From: Clostridiales bacterium Firm_10
Lineage (GTDB): Bacteria > Bacillota > Clostridia > Christensenellales > Aristaeellaceae
NCBI GenBank assembly: GCA_001603025.1
Contig: LVAP01000049.1
Location: forward strand, 1-32,409
DNA length: 32,409 nt
Reading direction: 5' to 3'
Made by a program: the position numbers and the translations under genes. The notes beneath the pieces were generated by a model. That model searched no databases and was not told the DNA's origin. It worked only from the letters and a program-made list of their open reading frames with translations. This document shows, piece after piece, positions 23,073 through 31,075 of the stretch (its first letter is position 1; each line of letters begins with the position of its first letter).

Positions 23073-24521
23073 ATGAACAAGAGACTTATTCTGAAACTGT
23101 CGGGCTCCGTGCTGCTGGTGGAAGGCGCGCTGCTCATCGCGCCGCTGATCGTTTCGCTCCTCACCCGCGGCGGAGACTGGAGCGCGTTCGCCATATCCAT
23201 CGCCGTGGCGGCGGCGGTCGGCGCGCTGCTTTCCCAGCTGCGCCCCCGCGACGACACGCTGAGCGCCCGCGAGGGCTTCGCCGTGGTGACGCTGAGCTGG
23301 CTGCTGGTGTCGTTTTTCGGCGCGCTGCCGTTCTATCTCGCCGGCGCCATTCCTTCGCTCCTGGACTGCGTGTTCGAAACGGTATCCGGCTTCACCACCA
23401 CCGGCGCCACCATCCTTACCAATGTGGAGGCGCTGCCCAGCGGCCTGTTGTTCTGGCGCAGCCTGACGCACTGGGCGGGCGGCATGGGCGTGCTGGTGCT
23501 GTCGCTGGCGATCATTCCCAAGATGGGCGGCCGCTCCATCTATCTCATGCGCGCCGAGTCGTCCGGCCCTTCCACCGAGAAACTGGTGCCCCGCGTGGGC
23601 AACACGGCCAAGATCCTCTACCAGTTGTACATTGGCATGTCCGCCATCCTGCTGATCGCGCTGCTGCTGTCCGGCGTCAGCCTGTACGACGCGCTGATCC
23701 ACACCTTCGGCGCTGCGGGCACCGGCGGCTTCTCCAACTACAACGCCAGCGTCGCCCAGTTGAACAACCCCGCCGCGGAAATCGTGCTGGGCGTGTTCAT
23801 GGTGCTGTTCGGCGTCAACTTCGCCATGTATTACCACGTGCTTCACCGCAACTGGAGCACGCTGAAGCAGGCCAGCGAGTGGAAGCTGTTCCTGATCATC
23901 GTCGCGGGCGCGACGGCGCTCATCGCCGTCAACATCCTGCCCGATCCCAAATACCACTGGCACATCGGCCGCGCGCTGCGCGCCTCGTTCTTCCAGGTGT
24001 CCTCCATCATCACCACCACGGGCTACGCCACGGAGGACTTCAACGCCTGGCCGCAGTTCAGCCGCGCGCTGCTCCTCCTGCTGATGATGATCGGCGGCTG
24101 CGCGGGCTCCACGGCAGGCGGCCTGAAGGTGATCCGCATCCAGCTGCTGTGCAAGAGCGTAGCGCGGGATATCCGCCGCACGGTGCATCCCCGCTCCGTC
24201 AACGTGGTCAAGCTGGACGGGCGCGCCATCGACGAGAAGCTCATCACCGGCGTGCAGGGCTATTTCTTTGCGGCAATCATGATCGTGTTGCTGTCCACGC
24301 TGGCTGTGTCGATGAACAATTTCGATTTTGAAACCTCGTTCACCGCCGTCGTCGCCACGTTTTTCAACATCGGCCCCGGTCTGGGCCTGGTCGGGCCGAC
24401 GGGCAATTTTGCCATCTTCAATCCGCTCAGCAAGGCCGTGCTCACGCTGTGCATGCTGCTGGGCCGTCTGGAAATCTTCCCCATCCTGATGCTGGCCGCG
24501 CCCAGCGCATGGGAAAAGTAA
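23073..24521 (+). CDS. trkH: Trk potassium uptake membrane subunit TrkH
   Basis: TrkH is the K+-conducting pore. The 482-residue protein has about ten membrane spans and the four pore loops: SGFTTTGATILTNV, AAGTGGFSNYN, SIITTTGYATEDF and NIGPGLGLVGPTG. The intramembrane gating loop lies around GGCAGSTAGGLKVIRIQ. I start at 23073 (MNKRLILKLSG) rather than the in-frame ATG at 23049, which lies inside trkA. The ribosome binding site GACGGAGAAA overlaps the end of trkA, indicating coupling. It ends at an 18-bp terminator stem. Confidence 0.97.
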   Translation: MNKRLILKLSGSVLLVEGALLIAPLIVSLLTRGGDWSAFAISIAVAAAVGALLSQLRPRDDTLSAREGFAVVTLSWLLVSFFGALPFYLAGAIPSLLDCVFETVSGFTTTGATILTNVEALPSGLLFWRSLTHWAGGMGVLVLSLAIIPKMGGRSIYLMRAESSGPSTEKLVPRVGNTAKILYQLYIGMSAILLIALLLSGVSLYDALIHTFGAAGTGGFSNYNASVAQLNNPAAEIVLGVFMVLFGVNFAMYYHVLHRNWSTLKQASEWKLFLIIVAGATALIAVNILPDPKYHWHIGRALRASFFQVSSIITTTGYATEDFNAWPQFSRALLLLLMMIGGCAGSTAGGLKVIRIQLLCKSVARDIRRTVHPRSVNVVKLDGRAIDEKLITGVQGYFFAAIMIVLLSTLAVSMNNFDFETSFTAVVATFFNIGPGLGLVGPTGNFAIFNPLSKAVLTLCMLLGRLEIFPILMLAAPSAWEK

Positions 24522-24533
24522 GGCGCGTCAACG

Positions 24534-24582
24534 ACAATCGCCCCGCATCCGACGCATAACCGGATGCGGGGCGATTGTTTTG
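24534..24582 (+). terminator. Terminator of trkAH
   Basis: An 18-bp perfect stem (24534-24551 with 24561-24578), nine-base loop, then TTTTG. It also lies just past the stop codon of the convergent gene at 24587, but the minus-strand tail is not T-rich. Confidence 0.9.
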
Positions 24583-24586
24583 TCCG

Positions 24587-25243
24587 TCAGCCATCAGGCT
24601 GGGTCTTGTGCAGCAGGTTGAAATCCTTCGGCAGGCCGGCATCCACCCAGAACATCGCGTAGCTCCTGCCGAAACCCACCACGGCGTCCGCGGCGTTGCG
24701 GATGGGATAGGTGATCTCCGTGCCCGGCACGACCGCCAGCACCTGATTGCGCACCTTCTCGTGGGCGCTCTCGGCCACGGAGTCCATCACCAGCAGCTGG
24801 CGGCGGCCGTCCTGTTCGCGGGCGGCCAGCAGGGCCACGATGTGCCCCGCGCGCAGGTTGCACAGCGCCGTGTTGCCGGCCGTCATGTGCCGCCAGAGCT
24901 GCTCGTGATCGTTCAGCAGGCCGTCCTCCTCATAACGGAAGCCGCATTCCGCCGCGAACCCGCACGCCATCATGCCGTGCAGCATGGCCGGACGGTCGGT
25001 GCCGTCGTCGCCGCGGCCGCCCACGGCCACAGAGATTTCCGCCACCCTGTCCGGATCCAGGCGGATGCCGTGCATCCACTCCACGGCGTGCACCAGCGAG
25101 AATATGCCACAGCCGGCGTCGCAGAGGTCGCTGCCGTTGTGCTCATATTCATAGGGATGCGTCCACTCGCGGCTCTTCTGGTTGCACAGGCGCAGCGAGC
25201 GGCCCTCATAGTTCATTTCCTGCGTCTTGCCCGTCAGTTCCAT
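24587..25243 (-). CDS. Papain-fold (C39-like) cysteine peptidase-like protein
   Basis: I recognise the fold but not a named family. The 218-residue protein has DAGCGIFSLVHAVEWMHG with C45 at the start of a helix, RAGHIVALL with H134, and LLVMDS with D154. This order and spacing fit the Cys-His-Asp triad of C39/C70-like papain-fold enzymes. There is no signal peptide or transporter domain, so it acts in the cytoplasm. It is the third gene of a compact operon, 14 nt after a CDF exporter. GGAAGGA precedes the start. It could be a peptidase, an isopeptidase or a non-proteolytic relative. Confidence 0.65.
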   Translation of the reverse strand: MELTGKTQEMNYEGRSLRLCNQKSREWTHPYEYEHNGSDLCDAGCGIFSLVHAVEWMHGIRLDPDRVAEISVAVGGRGDDGTDRPAMLHGMMACGFAAECGFRYEEDGLLNDHEQLWRHMTAGNTALCNLRAGHIVALLAAREQDGRRQLLVMDSVAESAHEKVRNQVLAVVPGTEITYPIRNAADAVVGFGRSYAMFWVDAGLPKDFNLLHKTQPDG

Positions 25244-25257
25244 GGCAATCCTTCCTT

Positions 25258-26418
25258 TCAGCCCCTGTCGATCTTCACGATCGCCCGGTATTTCCCGTCC
25301 ATGCCGACGATCCCGCCCTTGACGGCCTTTGCCAGCTCCTCGTCGGAGAGGGCCAGGTCGTAAGGCGCGGTCACATCGAACAGCAGCCGGGTTTCACCGC
25401 CGCGATCCACCACGCGGAAGTCATGCAGCGTCAGCCGCGGATCAATGCGCGCCAGGCAGGCCGCCGCGGCCTCTCTCAGCGGAGCGACCCGCTCGTCGTC
25501 CGTAATCACCGGATCCATGTGAATGAGCGCGTCGCAGTTCAGCTCCTCGCTCAGCCGCCGCTCGATCCGGTCGAGTTCATCGTGCATGGCCAGCAGGTTT
25601 CCTCCGGCGGGCACCTCGGCATGCAGCGAAATCATGCGCCGCCCCGGCCCGTAATCATGCACCACGAGGTCGTGCAGCCCCAGCACGTGCTCGCCGCTCA
25701 GCACGTCGCGGGTGATTCTGTCCACCAGCTCGGGCGAAGGCGCCTCCCCCAACAGGGGGCTGACCGTGTCCCTGGCCGCGCAGATGCCGCTGTACAGGAT
25801 AAACAGCGACACCGCCAGGCCTGCCCAGCCGTCGATGCGCAGCCCGGTCAGGCGCGCCACGGCCAGCGCAGCCAGCACAGCGGCGGTGGCCAGCATGTCG
25901 CCCAGGCTGTCCGCCGAGGCCGCGCACAGGGCGGCGGAATCCACGCGGCGGCCCAGCGCCCGGTTATACAGGCACATATACAGCTTCACGCCGATCGAAG
26001 CCAGCAGGATCGCCGCCGTGAGGGGCGTGAGGCGCGCGTCTCCGGGCGAGGCGATCTCGCCCACGGAGGAGCGCAGCAGGCTGGCGCCCATGAGGATCAC
26101 CAGCATGGCCACAATCAGCCCGGCCACATATTCCAGGCGCCCGTGGCCGAAGGGATGGTGGGGGTCGGGCTTCTTGCCCGCCAGGTGGAAGCCGGTCAGC
26201 GTCACCAGCGAGGAAGCGGCGTCCGAAAGGTTGTTGAAGGCGTCCGCGACGACGGCGATGGAACCGCTGACGAGTCCCGCGGCCAGCTTTGCCGCGAACA
26301 GCAGCGCGTTCAGCGCAATGCCCAGCGCCGAGGCGATGACGCCGCAGGCCAGCCGTGCGGCGGGCGATTCGGCGTTCCCCGCTTCCGGAGCGAAACGCCG
26401 GATGAGAAATGTCAGCAT
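25258..26418 (-). CDS. Cation diffusion facilitator (CDF) family divalent-metal exporter
   Basis: CDF proteins exchange cytoplasmic divalent metal for protons. The start at 26418 (MLTFLIRRF) with AGGAGGCG upstream gives 386 residues. A longer open frame continues into the ATPase gene in another frame and is discounted. Six membrane spans precede a cytoplasmic domain with several His residues. The transport site is N62-x3-D66 in helix 2 and D170-x3-D174 in helix 5, instead of the His-containing zinc pattern. That favours Mn or Fe over Zn (inference). PHHPFGHGRLEYVAG is the conserved loop. It lies 13 nt after the ATPase gene. Confidence 0.9.
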   Translation of the reverse strand: MLTFLIRRFAPEAGNAESPAARLACGVIASALGIALNALLFAAKLAAGLVSGSIAVVADAFNNLSDAASSLVTLTGFHLAGKKPDPHHPFGHGRLEYVAGLIVAMLVILMGASLLRSSVGEIASPGDARLTPLTAAILLASIGVKLYMCLYNRALGRRVDSAALCAASADSLGDMLATAAVLAALAVARLTGLRIDGWAGLAVSLFILYSGICAARDTVSPLLGEAPSPELVDRITRDVLSGEHVLGLHDLVVHDYGPGRRMISLHAEVPAGGNLLAMHDELDRIERRLSEELNCDALIHMDPVITDDERVAPLREAAAACLARIDPRLTLHDFRVVDRGGETRLLFDVTAPYDLALSDEELAKAVKGGIVGMDGKYRAIVKIDRG

Positions 26419-26431
26419 ACCACGCCTCCTG

Positions 26432-27292
26432 TCACTCAAATTCGGCCGCATGGGCCTGGAAGAAATCGTAATATGCGCGCACCGCGGGCAGCTCGGTCCA
26501 GCGGCGCACGGCGGCGGGATCGGCATCCAGATCGTATATCCTGGCTTCGCGCAGCGCCAGGATGAAGGGCGAATGGGTGGCGATGACGAACTGGCAGCGG
26601 AAAAAGCGCACCGAATCCTCCATGAACTGAACCAGCTCGCGCTGCCTGTCCGGCGAAAGGCTGTTTTCCGGCTCGTCCAGCAGGTACAGCCCATTCTCGC
26701 CGATCTTCTGGGTAAAGTAATAGAAGGCGCTCTCGCCGTTGGACTGCTCCCGCACGTTGTCCTTCATGGTGGCCCTCACGTAGCGGGACTGGGTTTTGCT
26801 GCGGGCCAGGTTGATCCGCCTCAGCTGGTCGTAATCCTCCAGGGAACGCAGCCGGAAATCTCGGTCGTTCTTGTTCTCGATGTACTCCTCGAACAGCTCC
26901 TCGCGTTTACGGTCGATGCCGCCGTTGAGGGAGCGCAGGTTCAGCATGAAATCGAATACGTCGTCGCTGGTGATCACGCGGCTGCCGCCCGGAATGGGAG
27001 CGCGCGTTTCATAACGGCAAAGGGCGGTGTAATCCTCGAAGAAGTTCGAGCGGTTATAGAGCGTGTCCCGGGCGAGGTTCAGCTTTTCGGCGACCACGTT
27101 CAGTGCCGTGGTCTTGCCGGAGCCGTTGCCGCCGTAGAGGATGGTCACCGGCGCGAATTCGATCCGGTTCAGTCCCTTCGCGGAGAGCACATGGAAAGGA
27201 TATACCGTGTCGTAGCAGGTGCGCTTCACGGAAAGCCGGAAATCGAACTCCCGGTCCGCGTCCGGAAAACTGAATTCGGAGAGATAAATCAC
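26432..27292 (-). CDS. AAA/RecF-SMC-like ATPase, stand-alone
   Basis: The 286-residue protein is a compact ABC-type ATPase of the AAA_21/RecF-like group. Walker A is GGNGSGKTT at 54-62, a signature-like SNGES lies near 184, Walker B is LYLLDEPENSLSP, and the switch His is in VIATHSPFIL. It has no membrane span or substrate domain, so it is not an ordinary transporter subunit. Translation starts at GTG (27292), with AGGAGG nine bases before it. It is the first gene of an operon with a CDF exporter and a papain-fold protein. Similar ATPases serve in DNA repair and in defence systems. No role can be assigned here. Confidence 0.85.
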   Translation of the reverse strand: MIYLSEFSFPDADREFDFRLSVKRTCYDTVYPFHVLSAKGLNRIEFAPVTILYGGNGSGKTTALNVVAEKLNLARDTLYNRSNFFEDYTALCRYETRAPIPGGSRVITSDDVFDFMLNLRSLNGGIDRKREELFEEYIENKNDRDFRLRSLEDYDQLRRINLARSKTQSRYVRATMKDNVREQSNGESAFYYFTQKIGENGLYLLDEPENSLSPDRQRELVQFMEDSVRFFRCQFVIATHSPFILALREARIYDLDADPAAVRRWTELPAVRAYYDFFQAHAAEFE

Positions 27293-27330
27293 GGCGCACC
27301 GCCTCCTTCCCTTCTCCGCATCGGATATTT

Positions 27331-27336
27331 ATTATA
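27331..27336 (-). promoter_or_regulatory. -10 box of the ATPase-CDF-C39-like operon
   Basis: TATAAT on the minus strand lies 38 nt before the GTG start. The -35 position falls inside the T-run of the neighbouring terminator (TTTCCT, poor match). Confidence 0.5.
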
Positions 27337-27347
27337 CCAGAAAATGC

Positions 27348-27387
27348 AAAAAAAGGAAACCCGCTTACTCCGCGGATTTCCTTTTTG
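27348..27387. terminator. Bidirectional-type terminator after the isomerase operon
   Basis: AAAAAGGAAA (27350-27359) pairs with TTTCCTTTTT (27377-27386) and CCGC with GCGG inside, with one mismatch. On the minus strand a run of seven T follows, ending the operon that finishes at 27400. Confidence 0.9.
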
Positions 27388-27399
27388 TCGGAAGTTTTA

Positions 27400-28185
27400 T
27401 CAGCCTCTCCGGGCCGCGTCCAGCACGGCGAAGGCCTTGGGGCCGTCCACGGCCATGTCCTGGCAGCCGGCCTCGATGCTCACACGGCCCTCGTAGCCCG
27501 CCTGCTCCAGCGCCTCGAACACCTCGCGGTAGTTCTCGCCGTCCTCGGCCGTGGGCCAGATGCGGCCCTGATCGATGCCGACAGTGTGGCCGATGTGCAC
27601 GTGCCGGAGCAGCTTGCCCGCATGCACGAACGCCGAATAGGGCTCGTGGCAGCACACCATGTGGTAGGTGTCGCCCAGCGTGCCCACGCGGGGCAGGTTG
27701 AGCAGCGCGCTCATGAGCGTGCCCTCGCTCACCAGGTTCATGATGTTGCACTCCGCGCGGCGCAGCGGCTCGATGGCGATGTCGATGTCATATTTCTCGC
27801 CGTATTCGTTGGCGATGGTCAGGTAACGCGCGATCTGCCGCCAGGCTTCCGCGTGTGGCCAGCCCTCGGGCACCTTGCGCGCCGCGCTGCTGCCAAACAC
27901 AACCACCTTGATGCCGATCTCATGCGCGCGGCTGAAGGCCTTTTCCAGATAGGCGCGGATGGCGGCTTCATCCGCGTTGGGACCGGTCACCGGCACCGTG
28001 CCGGGCAGCATGCCGTTGGCAGCCTCCACATTGATAGGCGCGGCTTTCGCGATGGCCAGCTCGTTTGCGAACTGCTCATCCGTCAGCGAATGCAGCCAGG
28101 CGAGGCCCACTTCGATGTATTCAAATCCCAATTCCGCGACCAGAGCCATGTTTTCCGGCTTGGTGCAGACGCCCAAACGAATCAT
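27400..28185 (-). CDS. Sugar phosphate isomerase/epimerase (xylose-isomerase-like TIM barrel), copy 2
   Basis: The 261-residue protein fits AP_endonuc_2-type TIM barrels: IRLGVCTKPENMALVAELGF at strand 1, EYIEVGLAW at strand 2, VVVFGSSAARKVPEGW in the middle, IDIAIEPLRRAECN with the metal-binding Glu, and RHVHIGHTVG and RVSIEAGCQDM at the end. Members isomerise or epimerise sugars, keto-sugars or inositol derivatives. It is the last gene of an operon with a Gfo/Idh/MocA dehydrogenase and a related TIM barrel. The substrate is unknown. GGAGGAAAAGAG precedes the start. Confidence 0.9.
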   Translation of the reverse strand: MIRLGVCTKPENMALVAELGFEYIEVGLAWLHSLTDEQFANELAIAKAAPINVEAANGMLPGTVPVTGPNADEAAIRAYLEKAFSRAHEIGIKVVVFGSSAARKVPEGWPHAEAWRQIARYLTIANEYGEKYDIDIAIEPLRRAECNIMNLVSEGTLMSALLNLPRVGTLGDTYHMVCCHEPYSAFVHAGKLLRHVHIGHTVGIDQGRIWPTAEDGENYREVFEALEQAGYEGRVSIEAGCQDMAVDGPKAFAVLDAARRG

Positions 28186-28207
28186 ATCTCTTTTCCTCCC
28201 GTGAAAC

Positions 28208-28234
28208 GGGCGGGGCGAACGGATCGCCTCGCCC
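28208..28234 (-). other. Intercistronic hairpin
   Basis: GGGCGAGGCGA (28234-28224) pairs with TCGCCCCGCCC (28218-28208) with one mismatch and a five-base loop. No T-run follows. It may stabilise or punctuate the mRNA between the dehydrogenase and second isomerase genes. Confidence 0.45.
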
Positions 28235-28248
28235 GCTTGCGCAGCTGA

Positions 28249-29409
28249 TTACTTGGTGCCGTAGGTGCCCGCGGTGTCGAGGGTAACGTTGATGTCCTCC
28301 TTGCGGCGGGAGGTCGCGCGGCGCTTGTTCAGCTCCTCCACGAACCTGTCCTCATCCAGCGGCAGTTCGACGGTCTCGCCCGTCCAGCTGGACAGGTACA
28401 TGGCGTTGGCCAGCGTCAGGCCGCGGATGCCTTCCACGCCGGAGGCGACCAGCGGCTCGCCGTTCATGATGTGAGCGGCGAAGGCGCGCAGCACTTCGGG
28501 ATGCTGGGGGTTGAAGCCGTCGGTCTCCACTTCGATCTTCTCGCACTTGGGATGGCCGAAGCCGCCCTTGTAGTTCTTGGAGAAGTCCTGCTCGAACTCT
28601 TCCAGCTTGTACATGTACAGCTTGTTGTTCTCGACGACCAGCTTGCCGCCGTCCATCGTCACCTCGAAGCGGTTGGTGCCGGGGCAATCGCCGGTGGTGG
28701 TCACGAACACGCCGGTCGCTCCGTTGGCATACTCCACGTAAGCGGTCACGTCGTCTTCAACCTCGATGTCGTGCCACTGGCCTTCGTGGCAGAATGCGCG
28801 CACCTTGGTGGGCATGCCGCAGATCCACTGCCACAGGTCCAGGTTGTGCGGGCACTGGTTCATCAGCACGCCGCCGCCCTCGCCGGACCAGGTGGCGCGC
28901 CAGGCGCCGGAATCATAATAGCTCTGCGGGCGATACCAGTCGGTGATGATCCAGTTGGTGCGGCGAATCTGGCCCATGACGCCGGAATCGACGATTTCCT
29001 TCATTTTGCGGTATACGCAGTTGGTGCGCTGGTTGAACATGATGGCATAGGTGGCCTTGCTGCGGGACGCCAGCTCGTTCACCTCGCGCACGGCCTTGGT
29101 GTACACGCCAGCGGGCTTTTCGCTGATGACGTGGATGTCCCGCTTGAGCGCCTCGGTCACATAGACCGGATGGAAATAATGGGGCGTGGCGACGATGGCC
29201 GCGTCAATCAGCCCGCTGTCCAGCATTTTGATGGCGTCGTCGAAACGGGCGACGTCGGGCGCCTGCTCGGCAGCCCAGTCGAGGCGCTCCGGACGGATAT
29301 CCGCCACGGCGCTCAGCGTCATGCCGGGCACCCTGCCCTCCATGATGCTCTTGAAGTGTCCGCTGCCCATGTTGCCGATGCCAATGATGCCAACCCTTAC
29401 CGTGTCCAT
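28249..29409 (-). CDS. Gfo/Idh/MocA family NAD(P)-dependent sugar dehydrogenase
   Basis: The 386-residue oxidoreductase starts with the Rossmann loop RVGIIGIGNMGSGHFKSI, has the catalytic SEKPAGVYTKAV (EKP motif), and GEGGGVLMNQCPHNLDLW with the active-site His. These proteins oxidise or reduce hydroxyls of sugars, inositols or uronates. The first 13 bases overlap the end of the upstream isomerase gene, and GGAGGAAAAGG lies inside that gene, so translation is coupled. Together with two isomerases it forms a sugar-interconversion module. Confidence 0.95.
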   Translation of the reverse strand: MDTVRVGIIGIGNMGSGHFKSIMEGRVPGMTLSAVADIRPERLDWAAEQAPDVARFDDAIKMLDSGLIDAAIVATPHYFHPVYVTEALKRDIHVISEKPAGVYTKAVREVNELASRSKATYAIMFNQRTNCVYRKMKEIVDSGVMGQIRRTNWIITDWYRPQSYYDSGAWRATWSGEGGGVLMNQCPHNLDLWQWICGMPTKVRAFCHEGQWHDIEVEDDVTAYVEYANGATGVFVTTTGDCPGTNRFEVTMDGGKLVVENNKLYMYKLEEFEQDFSKNYKGGFGHPKCEKIEVETDGFNPQHPEVLRAFAAHIMNGEPLVASGVEGIRGLTLANAMYLSSWTGETVELPLDEDRFVEELNKRRATSRRKEDINVTLDTAGTYGTK

Positions 29410-30287
29410 GTTCCTTTTCCTCCTTCGACAAATCCGATGTCCTTGAGCAGGTCTTTCAGGGCAGCCACCGCGGCGTTGAAGGCGGTGAGCCTGTCCGGAT
29501 AACTGAACTTATGGTTGAGCTTCTCATCCTGCAGCCCCTTCAGGCCGTCGAACACGGTCAGGTGCGGCTCCAGGGTGAGGGTCATGTTGTCCGCGCGCGC
29601 GGCGAGGCGATCCAGGATGTCCTTCACGTTGCCGTCGCCCATGCCGGCGGGCACCACCGCGCCGTTCTCCATGAGCGCGTCCTTAATGTGCATATAAGTG
29701 ATATACTTTTCCAGCCTGGGGAACGCCTCAATGGGCTTCACGCCGCACTGAATGAAGTTAGCGGGGTCAAAGATACAGCCCATGCGGTCGCCATACACCT
29801 GCATGAGATCCACGCAGCGGTCGTCGCTGTCGCCATAAATGCCTTTTTCGTTTTCATGGCACAGGCGGATGCCCGCGTCGTCGGCCAGGTCGAGCATCTG
29901 GCCCAGCTGGTCGATCACCTTGCCGCGCCAGTCGGCGGGATTCACCTCGCCCTCGCGGGGCATGAAGAAGCTGAACATGCGGATGCGGTCCGCCCCCAGG
30001 ATTTTCGTGATTTCCAGGCCGCGCTTGAACGCCTCCAGGTGCTCCTCAAAGGGCTGATCGATGGGATACTTGCCATAGGGCGAACCCAGAGACGAGAGCG
30101 CCGCGCCGGCGTCGTCCAGCTTGCGCTTGGCTTCCTTCGCCTCTTCGTCGGTGAGGGCGGCAACGGACTTGCCATCCACGCCGCGCATTTCGATCAGGGC
30201 GATGCCATTGTCCTCCATTGCCTTCAGCTGTCCCGAAAGCATTTTGTCCGCTTCGTCGGCAAACGCCGAGAGCTGGTATTTGGCCAT
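29397..30287 (-). CDS. Sugar phosphate isomerase/epimerase (xylose-isomerase-like TIM barrel), copy 1
   Basis: The 296-residue TIM-barrel protein begins YQLSAFADEADKMLSGQLKA, with IALIEMRGVDGKSVAALTDE as the next strand. LCHENEKGIYGDSDDRCVDL carries a conserved Glu, MGCIFDPANFIQCG the metal-binding Asp, and ITYMHIKDALMENGAVVPAG a His. It is the first gene of the operon, 5' of the dehydrogenase. The start at 30287 follows GGGGGACAG. Close relatives often accompany Gfo/Idh/MocA enzymes. No sugar transporter or regulator is beside it. Confidence 0.92.
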   Translation of the reverse strand: MAKYQLSAFADEADKMLSGQLKAMEDNGIALIEMRGVDGKSVAALTDEEAKEAKRKLDDAGAALSSLGSPYGKYPIDQPFEEHLEAFKRGLEITKILGADRIRMFSFFMPREGEVNPADWRGKVIDQLGQMLDLADDAGIRLCHENEKGIYGDSDDRCVDLMQVYGDRMGCIFDPANFIQCGVKPIEAFPRLEKYITYMHIKDALMENGAVVPAGMGDGNVKDILDRLAARADNMTLTLEPHLTVFDGLKGLQDEKLNHKFSYPDRLTAFNAAVAALKDLLKDIGFVEGGKGTWTR

Positions 30288-30320
30288 GCTTCTGTCCCCC
30301 TTCGTGTTGTATATATAACT

Positions 30321-30349
30321 AGTATACCTTCGCGGCCGTCCGGTGTCAA
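30321..30349 (-). promoter_or_regulatory. Promoter of the isomerase-dehydrogenase operon
   Basis: On the minus strand TTGACA (30349-30344), 17 bases, TATACT (30326-30321). The box begins 23 nt after the end of the DUF1836 gene, with no terminator seen between them. Confidence 0.85.
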
Positions 30350-30372
30350 CCGCGAAAGCCGGGATTCATGAA

Positions 30373-30906
30373 TTATTCTCTCCCGCCGGCAGGCAGCTCG
30401 GCGTCGCTCTGCTCCGCGCAGGTGCGGATGATGCAGTGCGCGTACAGCTTGTTTGCGAACGCCGTCATCACCGCGCGCACGATGGCCTCCTCCGAGGTGG
30501 GGCCGGGCGGGGCGATCTGCTCGCCCAGGAACACGTGCCGGATGGTGCGCTCCATCTCCTCGCAGAAGAGGTTGTAGATGATCCTGTTCTCAAACCGCGC
30601 CAGCTCGATGCTCATCATTTTGAAGAGCTCCGAGATGGAGAAATCGCGCTTCAGCGAGCACACGACGATCAGCCGCGCCAGCTGGCGGATGCCATACTTC
30701 TTTTTGACAGGCGCAGGGATCAGTTTCATCTTCACATAGTTGTTGATCATGCTGGCGGTAATAAAGTGGCCTTCCTGCTCGATGTCGAGCACCGACAGGT
30801 GCCGCTCGATATAGCTCACCATCTGATCCACATACAGCTCCACATCGGGCAGCTCCTCCCAGCGGGGGCAGTGGAACGCCAGCAGCTTCTCCTGAATTTC
30901 GTTCAT
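30373..30906 (-). CDS. DUF1836 family protein (MerR-like DNA-binding fold predicted)
   Basis: The 177-residue protein matches DUF1836, common in Firmicutes. Diagnostic segments are CPRWEELPDVELYVDQMVSY, HFITASMINNYVKMKLIPAP and VKKKYGIRQLARLIVVCSLK. The middle part resembles a MerR-type helix-turn-helix, so a regulator role is likely but unproven. It is divergent from the second degV gene, 169 bp apart, an arrangement that would let it control both. AAGGAGGAG precedes the start. Confidence 0.9.
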   Translation of the reverse strand: MNEIQEKLLAFHCPRWEELPDVELYVDQMVSYIERHLSVLDIEQEGHFITASMINNYVKMKLIPAPVKKKYGIRQLARLIVVCSLKRDFSISELFKMMSIELARFENRIIYNLFCEEMERTIRHVFLGEQIAPPGPTSEEAIVRAVMTAFANKLYAHCIIRTCAEQSDAELPAGGRE

Positions 30907-30927
30907 GGCATGCTCCTCCTTATAGTT

Positions 30928-30956
30928 ATTGTACCAAATCCATCCGGCAAACGCAA
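30928..30956 (-). promoter_or_regulatory. Promoter candidate of the DUF1836 gene
   Basis: On the minus strand TTGCGT (30956-30951), 17 bases, TACAAT (30933-30928). Confidence 0.5.
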
Positions 30957-30999
30957 CAATATTTTGCCACGCATTCCACGAAATCGCCTTATTCGCCGG

Positions 31000-31028
31000 T
31001 TGACGGATATACGAAAACGTGATAATAT
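31000..31028 (+). promoter_or_regulatory. Promoter candidate of the second degV gene
   Basis: TTGACG (31000-31005), 17 bases, TAATAT (31023-31028). The -35 is good and the -10 is a 4/6 match. Confidence 0.5.
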
Positions 31029-31075
31029 AGTTTTGAATACCAGATGGCTATCCCCGAACGGGAGGAGGAACGGAC

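Noticed and set aside
25258-26694. A 478-codon version of the CDF protein starting at 26694.
   Set aside because: The first 92 codons overlap the ATPase gene in another frame and have no CDF similarity. The ATG at 26418 has AGGAGG.
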